Source: Rhizodiscina lignyota (lineage: Eukaryota > Ascomycota > Dothideomycetes > Aulographales > Rhizodiscinaceae). From it: 64,000 nt of DNA. The notes beneath the pieces are model-generated. The model was not told the origin of the DNA and searched no databases. It saw only the letters and a program-made list of their open reading frames with translations. The translations under genes were made by a program, and so were the position numbers. Position 1 is the first letter of the stretch, and each line of letters begins with the position of its first letter. Of the stretch, positions 38,101 through 49,167 are shown in pieces. The stretch lies in assembly GCA_010015805.1 (NCBI GenBank), contig ML978136.1, forward strand, positions 434,001 to 498,000, read 5' to 3'.

Positions 38101-38939
38101 ACATGGGTCGGAACACAATCAGAAGACAGCTTGAGCGTGCTCTTCAAGCTCAGAAAGAGTATGAGGAGAAGAATGCAAGTCGTCTTGAGCAAGCGCGACA
38201 GCTGCGCGAGGCAGAGATACGCAAGCGAGAAGAAGAGAAGAAGAGATTGGAGGAAGAGGCCGAGGAGGCGAGGAAGAAGATTCTAGAGGAGAGAACTCGC
38301 ATGCAAGAGCGCGATCGCGAGTTGGCTGAGCAGCGAGCTGATGAAGAGAAGGCGAGAGTAGATGCGGAGATGACGACAGACAGTGAGACTGGCGAGCGGA
38401 GGAAGCGCACGAAGAAGAAGGCTGCCAAGAGGAAGAAGAAGGGTGAAGAAACCGGGGACGAGGATGATGGTGTCGAAGGCGAAGAGGGTAGACGAAGAGG
38501 TACGCCGGGTACAGGCGATGAAGATGGCGAGCGTAGGAAGAAGAAGAGGAGGCGCTTGGAGAGAAAGAGCGAGAAGGCCAGCAAGAAGTCCAGCAAGTAC
38601 AAGTCAGCAGACTTCATCGAGGACAGCGACGAAGAAGATGATGCGCTGCAGGAAATGGACAACAATGCGAAACTAGCGGAGAAGCTGAATGATGATGAGT
38701 CGATGCCGGATACGCCGATGCCGGATGAAGATGGGGAAGATGAGGAGCTTGACGCAGCCCCCAAGGCAAGGAAGTCGGCTCGCGTCATCGACGATGAGGA
38801 TGAAGATGAGGAAGACGAGCGGCCGGCTAATGGAACACCGCCAGAGAATGGAGTCACCAGCGAGGCTGATGATGTCGACATGTTCGGTGATGGTGAGGTG
38901 GATGGTGGAAATGCTGCTGCTACCGATGAAGATGAGTGA
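35175..38939 (+). CDS. ctr9: Ctr9, TPR subunit of the Paf1 complex
   Basis: Exons are 35175-35568, 35624-37686 and 37746-38939, with introns of 55 and 59 nt; 1216 aa. The N-terminus has the conserved IDITVNEEGDEEAVEVNLVE followed by about sixteen tetratricopeptide-like repeats (examples: YQTVLERAPELVDPDPRIGI and FDKALQLDARNAYAAQGIGI). The last third is a long charged coiled coil (EKNASRLEQARQLREAEIRK and on) and an acidic/basic low-complexity tail with many Asp/Glu runs. This order matches Ctr9, the scaffold of the Paf1 complex that travels with RNA polymerase II and supports H2B ubiquitination and H3K4/K36 methylation. The acidic tail is also why a long open frame appears on the opposite strand. 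Confidence 0.95.
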
Positions 38940-39913
38940 TTCTGCGGCCAATACTGCCTTTATAGGATGCATCAGCACAGGCGCTCTTTGGGGTTTTAGA
39001 CACCGACACAGGCAAATTGTTGTAGGATAGAGTTCTTCTGATTGGGGACTACTAGTAATGAATGGCAGCCCTTCATGTCTTGCATTCATGCCTTTACAGT
39101 CTCGACAGTGGTCAAGGTCGGACTTTCTCTCTGAGCAAATCACCAGAATTTCGTTGCGCTTTTTTGGGCTCCTTAGGCCATTCTTCGGTGTCCTACACTA
39201 GTGTGGCAGAGATTTCAACGATAGACACCCACAGCCTCGAAGGTGACGGAATGGTTGAGACGGCTATAATACGCTAGGCTGCTGAAGTACATAATCACTA
39301 TTTCAGGATACTTATGTCTATGTACAGTCTAGATATATCATACTGAGCCTGCAATGATGCTCCCGCCCAAGCTGAGGAGCAAAATTCCACTCAGTGGTAT
39401 CCGCAGAAGTGTGCCACTGAATGTCAGTGTTGGAACTTGGAGGAGTACCTATATCTGGGTGCCGGGGTGCCTGAAGTTCGACACGTGGGGTACCGATAAC
39501 TGGGTACTGGGTAAGGAAAAGGTTTGTCCCCGGGAAATCCCGCATTATTGCCCCTCATTGCGGCTGGCTTGCCTTTGCCCACAGACCCCTGCTCGCTGTT
39601 CGTCGCTGAAATAATTGTTGAACATCTGCGCTCAGACTTTTCAACTTCACCGTCAAAGCAGCACACAGCTGAGGCAGACAGTGAGAACTTCATCCTCCGC
39701 ATACACTTCAGTGGCTTGACGGCCCTTTCAAGCGCCGCTTTCTTTCTGAGTGCTTCCCTGGACGTCATTCCTTCGGGCGCCTATCGATATCTGCATCGCC
39801 TCCCACGCTACACACCCCGGCGGCCTGCACATCACATTGTAAATTTATCAGCCCACTCGAAATTTCCCTCCTCCATCAACCACCTAGCCCCTCGCACATA
39901 ACTTCCGTTCACG
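38940..39913. other. Intergenic, arb1 upstream region
   Basis: This is nearly 1 kb without a supported gene. Around 39420-39520 it carries short direct repeats built on GGGTACC/GGGTACTGGGTA. The last 150 bp are C/T-rich and should be the arb1 leader. Frames up to 125 codons are considered chance. Confidence 0.45.
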
Positions 39914-41936
39914 ATGCCCCCGGTCTCCGCATCGAAAGCTGCACGACAGGCCAAGCGCGCCGCTGAGGGCAAGGAGCCCAAGAAGACGGCCGCCTCAAAG
40001 GTCGCATCGAAAGCGTCGTCAAAGGCTGCGTCAAAGAACGCCTCCAGCGCCTCCTCTGTCAACGGCGATGACCCTATGCTCGATGGCGATACTCCTGAGC
40101 TTGGAGATGATGCAGTTGCAGGCGTTGATGAGAAGGTAAAGAAGTTGACGCTGCAGGAGGACAAGGATGGGCTGTCGGATCGAGTGACGACTGGTGTGCT
40201 TGCCTCGCTAGAAGCGAGTCGCGATGTCAAGATCTCATCGGCGAGTTTGGTGTTCCATGGCAAGGTTCTGATCCAGGATTCTACGATCGAGGTTAACTTC
40301 GGCCGGCGGTATGGACTGCTCGGTGAGAATGGATGCGGCAAGTCGACCCTTCTGAAGGCCATCGACAAGAGGGAATTTCCATTTCCGGAGCACGTCGATA
40401 TTTATCTGCTGAATGAGGGTGCGGAGCCGAGCGATCTGGGTGCTTTGGAATGGGTCGTGAGGCAGGCGGAGAACGAGTTGCAGAGGCTGGAAAAGTTGGC
40501 TGAGGATATTCTGGAGCGAGATGGCCCAGAAGCACCGGCCTTAGAGGATATCTACGAGGTATGCTTCCCTTTACCCCACGTATTAAGCTCAACTAAATGT
40601 TATAGCGCATGGAAAGCATGGATCCGTCGACCTTCCACACTCGCGCATCTCTCATTCTCACTGGTCTCGGATTCAACAAGATTACAATCAACAAGAAAAC
40701 CAAAGACATGTCTGGAGGCTGGAGAATGCGTGTGGCACTCGGCAAGGCATTGTTCGTCAAGCCGTCGCTGCTGCTGCTCGATGACCCAACGGCACATTTG
40801 GACTTGGAGGCTTGCGTGTGGCTGGAAGAGTACCTGAAGAAGTGGGAAAAGACGCTCATACTGGTCTCGCATTCCATGGACTTCTTGAACGGTGTCTGTA
40901 CCAACATGATCGATATGCGGCAAAAAAGGCTCATCTACTACGGTGGTAACTACGACTCTTACATCAAGACGAGAACCGAGCAAGAGACGAACCAGTCGAA
41001 GGCATACGACAAGCAGCAGGAAGAAATCAAGCACATCAAGAAATTCATCGCATCTGCTGGCACCTACGCCAATCTCGTTCGCCAAGCCAAGTCCCGACAA
41101 AAGATTCTCGACAAGATGGAAGCAGATGGCTTCATCGAGCCAGTCATTCCGGACCGCGTCTTCACCTTCCGCTTTGCCGATGTCGAGAAGCTTCCTCCAC
41201 CGGTACTATCGCTGGATGATGTCACCTTCTCATACAGCGGCAAGCCAGAGGACAACCTGTACGAACACCTTGACTTCGGCGTCGACATGGACTCGCGAAC
41301 AGCTCTCGTCGGACCCAACGGTGTCGGCAAGTCCACGCTCCTCCGCATCTTCACTGGCAAACTCTCTCCCACCAAGGGCAGCGTCTCCCGCCATACCCAT
41401 CTCAAGCTCGGCATGTACAGTCAGCACAGTGCTGAGCAGCTTGACCTTACCAAGTCTTCTCTTGACTTTGTTCGCGACAAGTACTCTAGTAAGTCTCAAG
41501 ACTACCAGTACTGGCGGCAGCAGCTTGGGAAATATGGTCTCAGTGGCGACGCCCAGACTGCGCTGATGGGGACGCTGTCGGAGGGCCAGAAAAGTAGGAT
41601 TGTGTTCGCGCTGTTGGCGATAGAGTCACCGAATATGCTGTTGCTCGATGAGCCGACGAACGGTCTGGATATCCCGACGATTGATAGTTTGGCGGATGCA
41701 ATAAACTCGTTCAACGGTGGCGTTGTGGTAGTTTCTCACGACTTTAGGTAAGTTCTTCTGATCTCTGAACAGGCTCTTCTTTTGAACAAGAACACTAACC
41801 ATCACGTAGATTGCTTGACAAAATTGCAAAGGACATCATGGTGTGCGAGAACAGGACCGTCAGACGATGGGATGGCTCAATCGGTGACTACAAGAACCAC
41901 CTGCGGAAGAAGATGTTTTCAACGGGTGCCGTTTGA
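39914..41936 (+). CDS. arb1: ABC-F ATPase Arb1, ribosome biogenesis factor
   Basis: Exons are 39914-40558, 40606-41747 and 41810-41936; introns are 47 and 62 nt; 637 aa. A Lys/Ala/Ser-rich N-terminus precedes two ABC cassettes with no membrane helices, which defines the ABC-F class. Cassette 1 has Walker [15 protein letters not shown], signature [15 protein letters not shown] and Walker [13 protein letters not shown]. Cassette 2 has [26 protein letters not shown] and [11 protein letters not shown], with the H-loop VVSHDFR split by the last intron. Replacement of the usual DEPT by DDPT in cassette 1 is, as far as I recall, also seen in yeast Arb1. The product shuttles between cytoplasm and nucleus and helps 40S and 60S maturation. 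The last coding exon is 127 nt and ends in KKMFSTGAV. Confidence 0.95.
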
Positions 41937-42224
41937 GGTGGACTTGGTATGGATTTGACGAATTTGTGCATGAAATTGGATGAGAGCTTTCGCTATGGCT
42001 GAACATGCTTTGCTATGAACAGGATTTGATTCCTGTGCCCGCAGGGCTGACGCGAGCAGTCGGCGTGTTTTCGACGGGATCTCTTCGCGGCGCATGCGGA
42101 TACATAGATCGCTGATAGAGGCGCATTGGGAAGATTAGAATGCTTCTGCAGCATTAATGACAAAAGTGTTCGTTACGGAATAAACTATTTAACGGTTTCT
42201 CAACCCACTGTCGCAATTTATACT

Positions 42225-45175
42225 CTACCTCACGTACATGTGAGCCATTGACGTACGCAGCAGCCCATTGCCGGGGTCTGGCATATATCCCGTACTAGCT
42301 TCTTCTGTATCATCATCGTCATCTCCATCCAATGTTCCGTCCATCTTCCAAACAGGCCAGAACTCCAAATCTTTCGCAGCGGTGATCCGATTCTGCCAAA
42401 TAAGCGTAGGATTCCGGATCAGCCTGGCGGTGTGGTTACCTCGCAGATCGTCCAGGGCACCAGAAAGCTGCCTCAATCCAGATACAATCCACCAGAGTTC
42501 GCGGTCTGCTGCACTATTGGCGGACCCGCGATCGTGCAGATATTCGAGCATTGGAATTAACTTTTTCAGCGAAGGCAGAAATTGGAATATGCAACATGCC
42601 TCAACCCACATCGTCACTGATTTCCGATCGACGAGGAATCGTGCGAAAATGGCCGTCCAGGGGAACGGCTCTTTGAGTGCCTCATCAAGGCGCAATTGGT
42701 TTTTCACGCTGAACTGCTGTGCTTGTGCTCGAGTAAGACCTTTACCCTCGCCTGAGAAATGATGGCCTCGGGACAAGTGTGTGTACCAGCATAGGACGGC
42801 GTAGCGAATAAATGGGTATACTTTGTTTAGATGATCGACGATGTGGTTTCTGGTTAGCTGCACCTCTTCTGCAGCTGTAGCTCGTATGGTGTTCGCACTG
42901 GCCTCTTCGAAGCCGCGGCAGTTTGCAACGGTATCGTATTCAAGCGGTTGGAGAGGCTTCGGTGGAATATCGTAGCTGAGATATGACAAGCACCGCGTTG
43001 CCAGATGGAGATTGACAGAAGCAGCGTCTTGGAGAGAGAATGAATTGCTGTCGTCCCGGCGTGTCTCGAGATATTCCTGGAAAGAAAGGTGAATGAACCC
43101 CAGGTTCCCTGTTTCGGTGATCTCTACGAGCGCACAAGTTATTCTTGGGATGCAATCCGGAAATCCAACGAGATATTGCAGCTCAGTAGTGGGCTCCCCG
43201 GGAATGATGGCTAATGCTGTATGTAGTGTTCGCGTGTCGAGCGGGTACACAGAAGCCGAGAGCCACTGGATCACATCTGCGGCAACCGCTTTCTCCCTCA
43301 CATTGGATTTTTCGAGCGTTTTGAGGATCCGATCGTATAGCGTGTCGATTCCTTCGAGGTGCGTGGGCTTTGTCAAAGCAAGTAATCGTTCCCTCGGCGT
43401 AACAGCGGGGCTCTCGAGATAGTTAACATATAATCGAGCCCACAGAAACATACCATTTGCCCTCCGAGCAACTTCCTCTGCAGACTCTTCAATTGCAAGG
43501 CGTCTCGGCTTGCCGAACAGACCACGGTATGACATACGTCGTATATGCGCCTCCAAGAAGTTGCGGATATCGTCAAAGTTTAAAGTGCCTGTCAAGGGGA
43601 AAACGCGAGAGTCCCAGTCCTCGGGCTTGTCGAATGACTCGAAAGTAGAATCCGGAGAGAGCGTGAGAGTTGGCCGGCTAAGCAACAAGACTCGGCAATC
43701 GTGAGACCGGCAGAGTTTCTTTATGAAACCTAAGAACATCTCCGGCTCGTCGCATTCATCTACAGCATCAATAACCATGTATGTGGGATATTGTCGTAAC
43801 AATATGTCCACTAGGGCCAAAACGTCATCCATTGAAGCTTGAGGTTGTCGACTTCCAGTTTTTCTGAGCAGCAGTCCAATAGCATCCAACGTGAGCCTGT
43901 TTCCTTCGTGTACGTGTAGCAGTTGCATTGCTATTGATTGTAGCGCGGCCTCGACGCTTCGCGTACCCCATCTATTGGAAGAAGTAAAGTGAAAGAAGGC
44001 GACTATTGGCGCATCCTGGTCACTGGATCCCATGTCGTATCCCTTCTCCACTAGATCATCAATAATGATCGCCGACAGATACGTCTTGCCGAATCCGGGT
44101 TTTGCTACCGTATTTAGTTGGGGGGTCTATGTCTGTTCTAGAAGGTATCATACCGTGGATGAGCAGTATCCTGTCTATCCAGTTCATTTTGAGCAAACTC
44201 TCATTCCCAGAATGGTCGTTGTGGAATTCCGCATTCCGCCAAGAGCCGTATGTTGGTTCTAGGAGGAATTTCTCCCCGGATCCAGAATATCTATCGCGTC
44301 TGGCGCGCTCGTATATGTCTCGATACCGCAGGCTTGAAATCCAACTCTTGATATCGCTGAGTTGCTTCGCTATGTGCGCATGAGCCACCCGGACAAGTTC
44401 TAATTCGCGCATCTCTTACCGTAGAACTGTTCTTGCTCTGCAGCTTCTTTGCGTTTGGCATTCTCGTCCTTGGCTTCTATTGATTGGTGAAACGAGCACC
44501 TATATGTCCTGACAATCAGCCAGGGTAGTCTCGTTGATGTAGGCAAAGGATCCTTACGGCTGTGGGCTCGCGAGAAGATACGGTATACATGAAGGCAGAA
44601 GTCTATGAGATCAGCGTATATGAAGGCTAAAGCTTGCGCGAGTCTATCTTGATCGTCCTTTTTAACAGGTGACGCTCGGCAAAGGTCGAACCATGACTGG
44701 TATTGCGGAAGTGTGAATGCTATGTTTTCAAACATGTCGGAGACTCGCTCGAGGAGAGTAACTAAATTGCTTCCGAGCTTTGAGGAGTCAGCAAGTTCAA
44801 AGTCGCCATCGATTCGTGGGCACGCGCCTGGAAGATGAGACGGATTGTCCCCCATATCCCGCCAGCCCAGTCTGGCTTGATTTGCACGAAGATGTTGACT
44901 ACGTCAAAGTACGGCGCAAACACAGTAGAAAAGGTCGCAATCTTCCTGCAACATAATGCTAGCTTGCTCCTTTGCTCATATTGCGTGCTGAGGGACCTGA
45001 TATCCGCCACCATCTCTTTATGGGACGAATATGCGCGGAACGAGGCACGGTCGTCCTCGGACATTGTTCTGCGAATTGCCTCCAAGGAGTTTTCGAATAA
45101 TATATTCGCACTTTAGAGGTGTCATTTCAACTGTTATCCCTGAAATTGTGTCTGCTTGTGCACATACTCAGCCAT
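42225..45175 (-). CDS. DUF7708-NACHT NLR-like protein
   Basis: Exons on the minus strand are 45175-45168, 45110-44824, 44761-44420, 44399-44154 and 44104-42225, about 920 aa. The first exon is only 8 nt; splicing it gives MADANILFENSLEAIRRTMS. Residues about 1-200 form a DUF7708-like domain (YFDVVNIFVQIKPDWAGGIW). A NACHT NTPase follows: Walker A AKPGFGKTYLSAIIIDD near residue 295, rebuilt by the last intron, and Walker B YMVIDAVDECDEPEMF near 405, then the NGMFLWARLYVNYL and FIHLSFQEYL motifs of fungal NLRs. The rest is helical and carries no ankyrin, WD40 or TPR repeats. Fungal NLRs act in non-self recognition and cell death, but that role is inference here. Oddity: exons 3 and 4 are joined only by skipping 20 nt with GT...AG ends, far too short for a normal intron. 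The gene may instead contain a frameshift, or exon 3 may end elsewhere. Confidence 0.75.
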
Positions 45176-45833
45176 GTTTGAAGAAGGGGTACTCCGTAGA
45201 GGACTCGAATGGGTCAAGTCGAACGTACGATACTCCGTATGTAAAGAGATTACAGACAGCAAGAGGAAAAGTGAAAATTGGTGAACATTTCAGTAAATCA
45301 GGATTTCATTTCCTCACATCAAAGAAATTATTCACAGCACAGCCACAGCCTACAATGTTATCGTTCAACTTTATGTTCAGCCTCGTCTGCTAAGGAGGCT
45401 GTGTGAATGAAGAACGTTGGTTCTAGCTCCTGTTTCGGCTAAGGGGGCATTGGGCCAGGTTGAGCCTCGGATTAATTTCGGCTCTTTAATCCACTCGAAA
45501 ACCAGGCAGCGCACCAGAAGGGGTCTTCAGGTGTCTCTTCCTCCACGCGGCCCATCTGCACCTCGACCTCACCTGTCTTCTGCATCGATGCCCGAGGACG
45601 AGAGCCGTGGAAGTAGCCATTCACGCATCTGCGTTCCCGGCCCTGAGAAGATGGTGAAGACTGGTGCGTTATGTGACGCGTCATTCGATCTCTCCCGATA
45701 CGATTTGTCGACGTAGAGTTGGGTTTATTTCATAAAGGACTGAATTTCTATTTCTTCATGCTTGAGGTTGTTAAGAGTGTTCGAAGTACTCGACGCTCAT
45801 TCCATCGAAGTGGAAATCTGTCTGCTTAAGACA
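45176..45833. other. Divergent region between the NLR-like and acyltransferase genes
   Basis: Both genes start here and point away from each other. Short frames at 45417-45716 on the plus strand and 45472-45684 on the minus strand have no recognisable content. An upstream start of the acyltransferase frame at 45762 is less likely than 45834. Confidence 0.4.
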
Positions 45834-46970
45834 ATGGCTTCTCCACGTCTACATTATCTTTCCAATCTCCGCACATATCTCACCGTTGTAGTCATATACC
45901 ACCATACAGCGATACCTTATGGCGGCGACGGGAGCTGGGGATATAAACTGCCGAAGAGTACTTCGAATCCAGCTCTAACCGCTTTCAACGCGCTCAATCA
46001 GACCTACTTCATGGCCGGGTTCTTCTTCCTATCTGGCTTCTTCTCCCACAGGTCCGCGACCCGGAAATCCAGTACGGCATTTATCAAGGACAAAGTGCTT
46101 CGACTTGGGCTACCGACTTTTTTATACGCGCTCGTTGTGGAACCGATCCAGACGATGATACTGCAAGTCGTCATCTCCCGCACTCCGCAGCGGTCCATTG
46201 CGGATATTTGGATCCAGCATTTCAAAAACATCAGGGGCGTACAGGGTCCAGTATGGTACTGCGCTCTGCTACTCATTTTCGATATCATATACGCTCTGCT
46301 CTTCGCGCGTCAGTTTACCAATCGATCGTCACCCCCGGAAGCCTTGTCACGATCTTGGCTTCTTTCTTTGGTTGCCACTATCGCATACGCGTCCTTTCTT
46401 CTTCGGATTCCCTTTCCAGTATCGGAGAAGGGCGTGCTGAACCCATTAAACCTACGTGTTGGGTATGTCACGCAGTATATTGGATACTATGCACTTGGAC
46501 ACATTGTCGGCTCACGTGGAACGCCAGACGTGGGCATGGGCGAGTTGCGTCCACCGGGTCTCGCGCTACGTTTGTGGGCAGTAACCATAGCCACCTCCGT
46601 TCTAAGTGGCTTCTTCCACGGGAATGAAGGCGATGCTTCAGACCGAGCGCGAGGCGGCTTGAATGTCATGGCAGTTTGTTACGCCATCTTAAACGAGACG
46701 GTTGGCTATTTGATCCTCACTGGCTTAGTAGGAGGTTTCCGACGATGGTCGTTTACGACAAAGAGTTGGGGATTTGTGCCAAGATATGCATATGCTGCTT
46801 TTCTAGTTCATGTCCCAACCGTCATTACTTTGCAAGCTCTGTTTGATAGGTGGGACGCGAACGGGGTGCTTAAAACCCTAGTTGTCGGTACGCTGAGTGT
46901 TCCAGCCGCCTGGCTTGTTGGTTGTATAATTGCCAATGTCCTACCTGGCGCGAGGAAGGTCATTTTGTAG
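45834..46970 (+). CDS. Acyltransferase-3 family membrane protein
   Basis: A single exon gives 378 aa from the ATG at 45834 (MASPRLHYLSNLRTYLTVVV); the frame is open upstream to 45762, but those residues do not fit the family. The start of the family is typical: a first helix with an Arg nearby and the catalytic-type His in VVIYHHTAIPYGG, then FFLSGFFSHRS after TM2. About ten membrane helices follow, including WYCALLLIFDIIYALLFARQ, GYYALGHIVG and YAYAAFLVHVPTVITLQALF. Acyltransferase-3 proteins move acyl groups onto sugars or lipids at membranes. In fungi many are uncharacterised or belong to metabolite loci, and no other biosynthetic gene is next to it here. No frame break is seen. Confidence 0.85.
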   Translation: MASPRLHYLSNLRTYLTVVVIYHHTAIPYGGDGSWGYKLPKSTSNPALTAFNALNQTYFMAGFFFLSGFFSHRSATRKSSTAFIKDKVLRLGLPTFLYALVVEPIQTMILQVVISRTPQRSIADIWIQHFKNIRGVQGPVWYCALLLIFDIIYALLFARQFTNRSSPPEALSRSWLLSLVATIAYASFLLRIPFPVSEKGVLNPLNLRVGYVTQYIGYYALGHIVGSRGTPDVGMGELRPPGLALRLWAVTIATSVLSGFFHGNEGDASDRARGGLNVMAVCYAILNETVGYLILTGLVGGFRRWSFTTKSWGFVPRYAYAAFLVHVPTVITLQALFDRWDANGVLKTLVVGTLSVPAAWLVGCIIANVLPGARKVIL

Positions 46971-47440
46971 AGAAGACATAGATCTTCACGCGCCAGTCTT
47001 TTCCGTTATTTACAGGCCTGGGCTTTTCGTATGATGCATGGTTCATCACAACGCGTTATAGCTTTGAGGTCAATAACACACATTAACGTAACCATGGAAG
47101 TTGTCAAGTTGAAGATTCAGCCATATCAGAGCAAGTTCAGGCCGAGGTTTCTCTGAGCCGTCCAATCAGCTATCGAGGTTGCTGTAGCTGCTCCATTATC
47201 CACTCGTACGAGACACAGGCATATTTTTCCACGCCTCCGGAAGCTGTTATCTGTTGTTCGGCCGGTTTATTATGATGGCCAGTAGAAAATTTCAAATCAC
47301 CATCTGAAGTTTCTGTGCGAAGATTGCTCTTCCATAGATGACCTTGGGCCATTGATAGCTGGTTCGTGAAGGAAGACGCAAAAACAGAAGTGACCAGAAG
47401 TAACGGTCTGTGGGGGGCAGCGCTGAATATAAAACTCATA

Positions 47441-47464
47441 GGAGCTTCTCGACATTCAGAAGAA
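47441..47464. promoter_or_regulatory. Imperfect heat-shock-like element
   Basis: The sequence GGAGCTTCTCGACATTC followed by AGAAGAA resembles the perfect element 70 bp downstream but lacks one A, so the third and fourth pentamers are out of register. It may be the decayed member of a duplicated pair. Confidence 0.45.
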
Positions 47465-47511
47465 CCAATTCAACAATTCGACAATCTCAATTGAAGAATT
47501 TGGTGTTGATA

Positions 47512-47529
47512 GAAGCTTCTCGAACATTC
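47512..47529. promoter_or_regulatory. Perfect heat-shock element upstream of the Hsp40 gene
   Basis: The sequence GAAgcTTCtcGAAcaTTC has four inverted GAA/TTC units with exact 2-nt spacing, the consensus for a trimeric heat-shock factor site. It lies about 285 bp before the Hsp40 start codon. A Hsf1-driven response is inferred from the site and from the gene it precedes. Confidence 0.8.
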
Positions 47530-47814
47530 CATCGCCCTTGGAGTTTTGGCGTCGCACGGTCCAACATCCCACATTCAACGTCACCACGAGACCCGGCATC
47601 ACAGACCGAGCTTGTTTTCCTGACCGCAAGCAACTCAGTCGCCGCCCAGCGACCCAACATCGCACCACTCTCTCGCTGCCACGGAGATATTAAGACTTTC
47701 TCCGCTACTCTGACTCCAACCTTCTTTCTCCTCACTCTAATTCGACGACATATCTATACACTGGTTTTACACTCCGCCTTTTCCCTCTTCTAATCTCTCT
47801 CTACACACTCGATC

Positions 47815-49167
47815 ATGGTACGCGAGACCAAGCTTTACGATTCATTAGGTACGCATATACACTTTTATATTCATCTGGTAATTATGGGCGATTGCTAACG
47901 ACCTTTATCACAGGAGTCAAGAGCGATGCTTCTCAAGACGACATCAAGAAGGCATATCGAAAAGCCGCGTTAAAATGGCATCCAGACAAGAACAAGGACA
48001 ACCCGGATGCCGCCGAAAAATTCAAGGGTGAGTTTCTCTACAATTTTCTATCCCATGTACGCACTGGCTTCATATCGTTTTCTTTATTGCAGGCCTGAAC
48101 AGTGGCTAACATCAATTCTTCTACAGAGGTATCTCAAGCCTACGAAATCCTCTCCGACCCCGAGAAGCGCTCCGCATATGACAGTTATGGCCTCGAGGGC
48201 ATGATGGGCGGCGGCGCCCCACCGCCAGGAGCAGATGCCGGTGCAGGCTTCTCCGGCGGCATGCCTCCAGGCTTCGATGCTTCGAACATTTTTGGCAACA
48301 TGGGCGGTGGAGGAGGCGGTACGCGGACCTTCCACTTTACCAGTGGTGGTGGGAGAGGCCCCAACGGCTTCTCTTTCAGCGACCCGAACGATATTTTCTC
48401 AGAGTTCTTGAGGGGTGGTGCAGGAGGAGGAATGGGGGGTGCTGCGAGAGGACCCTCGATGGATGGAGATGAAGACTTTTTCAGCTCGTTCATGGGTGGT
48501 GCACGGCCGAGTCCCGGCGGTGGGCGAAGGACGTCTTCTCGGTTTGGACCGGCTAGAGCGCCTACGCCGGAAGTCACTGTGGTGGAACGAGAGCTCCCGG
48601 TATCGCTTGAAGATCTGTTCAGGGGTGCCACAAAGAAGATGAAGATAAAGAGCAAGAAGTTTGATCCCGCGACTGGCAAGCAGATGATGGAAGATAAGGT
48701 GTTGGAGGTGCCGATTAAGCCTGGCTTGAAGGCGGGAAGTAAGATCAAGTACAGCAATGTTGGTGATCAGGTGGAGGGTGGAACGCAAGATTTACACTTT
48801 GTGGTTCGAGAGGTAAGAAATACCAAATACCAAACAACAATTTCTGATGAGACGATGCTAACTTCGGTTACAGAAAGACCACCCCTTATTCAAGCGCGAC
48901 GGCGACGACATAATACACAACGTTTCAATCGATCTTAAGGAGGCCCTGACTGGCTGGAGCCGGACTATTCAGACCATCGATGGCAAGCAGGTCCAAGTAC
49001 ACAGCGGTGGTCCAACAGCTCCAACTTGGAAAGAGCGGTTCCCCGGTCTGGGCATGCCGAAGAGCAAGAAGCCGAGCGAGCGGGGAGATTTCGTTGTAGG
49101 GGTTAACATTAAATTCCCGACGAGTCTGACCGCACAGCAGAAGGAGGTGCTGAGAGACGTGCTGTAG
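47815..49167 (+). CDS. sis1: Type II Hsp40 co-chaperone, Sis1/DNAJB-like
   Basis: Exons are 47815-47848, 47914-48027, 48127-48812 and 48874-49167; introns are 65, 99 and 61 nt; 375 aa. The J domain ([20 protein letters not shown], with [11 protein letters not shown] carrying the HPD motif that stimulates Hsp70) is split over three exons. A Gly/Phe/Met-rich region of about 130 residues follows ([20 protein letters not shown]), then two beta-rich substrate domains ([20 protein letters not shown] to the end, including [20 protein letters not shown]) and a C-terminal dimer helix. There is no zinc-finger cysteine region, so it is Sis1-like rather than Ydj1-like. Sis1 is essential in yeast and itself a heat-shock target, which fits the upstream heat-shock element. 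Confidence 0.94.

Larger units (their letters stand above)
46971..47814. other. Intergenic, Hsp40 promoter and leader
   Basis: These 844 bp hold the 3' end of the acyltransferase gene and the promoter of the Hsp40 gene. Two heat-shock-like modules are at 47441-47464 and 47512-47529. The last 150 bp are strongly pyrimidine-rich, as expected for a 5' UTR (CTCACTCTAATTCGACG...). Frames of up to 127 codons are not supported. Confidence 0.5.

Noticed and set aside
38150-38881. 243-codon minus-strand Ser-rich frame
   Set aside because: It is the complement of the Glu/Lys/Asp-rich tail of Ctr9; GAA/GAG/GAT codons read as TTC/CTC/ATC and leave no stops.
39420-39520. GGGTACC/GGGTACTGGGTA repeats considered as telomere-like or a transposon end
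   Set aside because: Only two or three imperfect units, no TTAGGG pattern, no inverted partner or target-site duplication.
42225-46970. NLR plus acyltransferase considered as a two-gene defence system
   Set aside because: They are divergent neighbours with a 658-bp gap, and I know of no family precedent linking them; neighbourhood alone is not enough.
48185-48757. 190-codon minus-strand Pro-rich frame
   Set aside because: It is antisense to the Gly/Phe-rich region of the Hsp40 gene.
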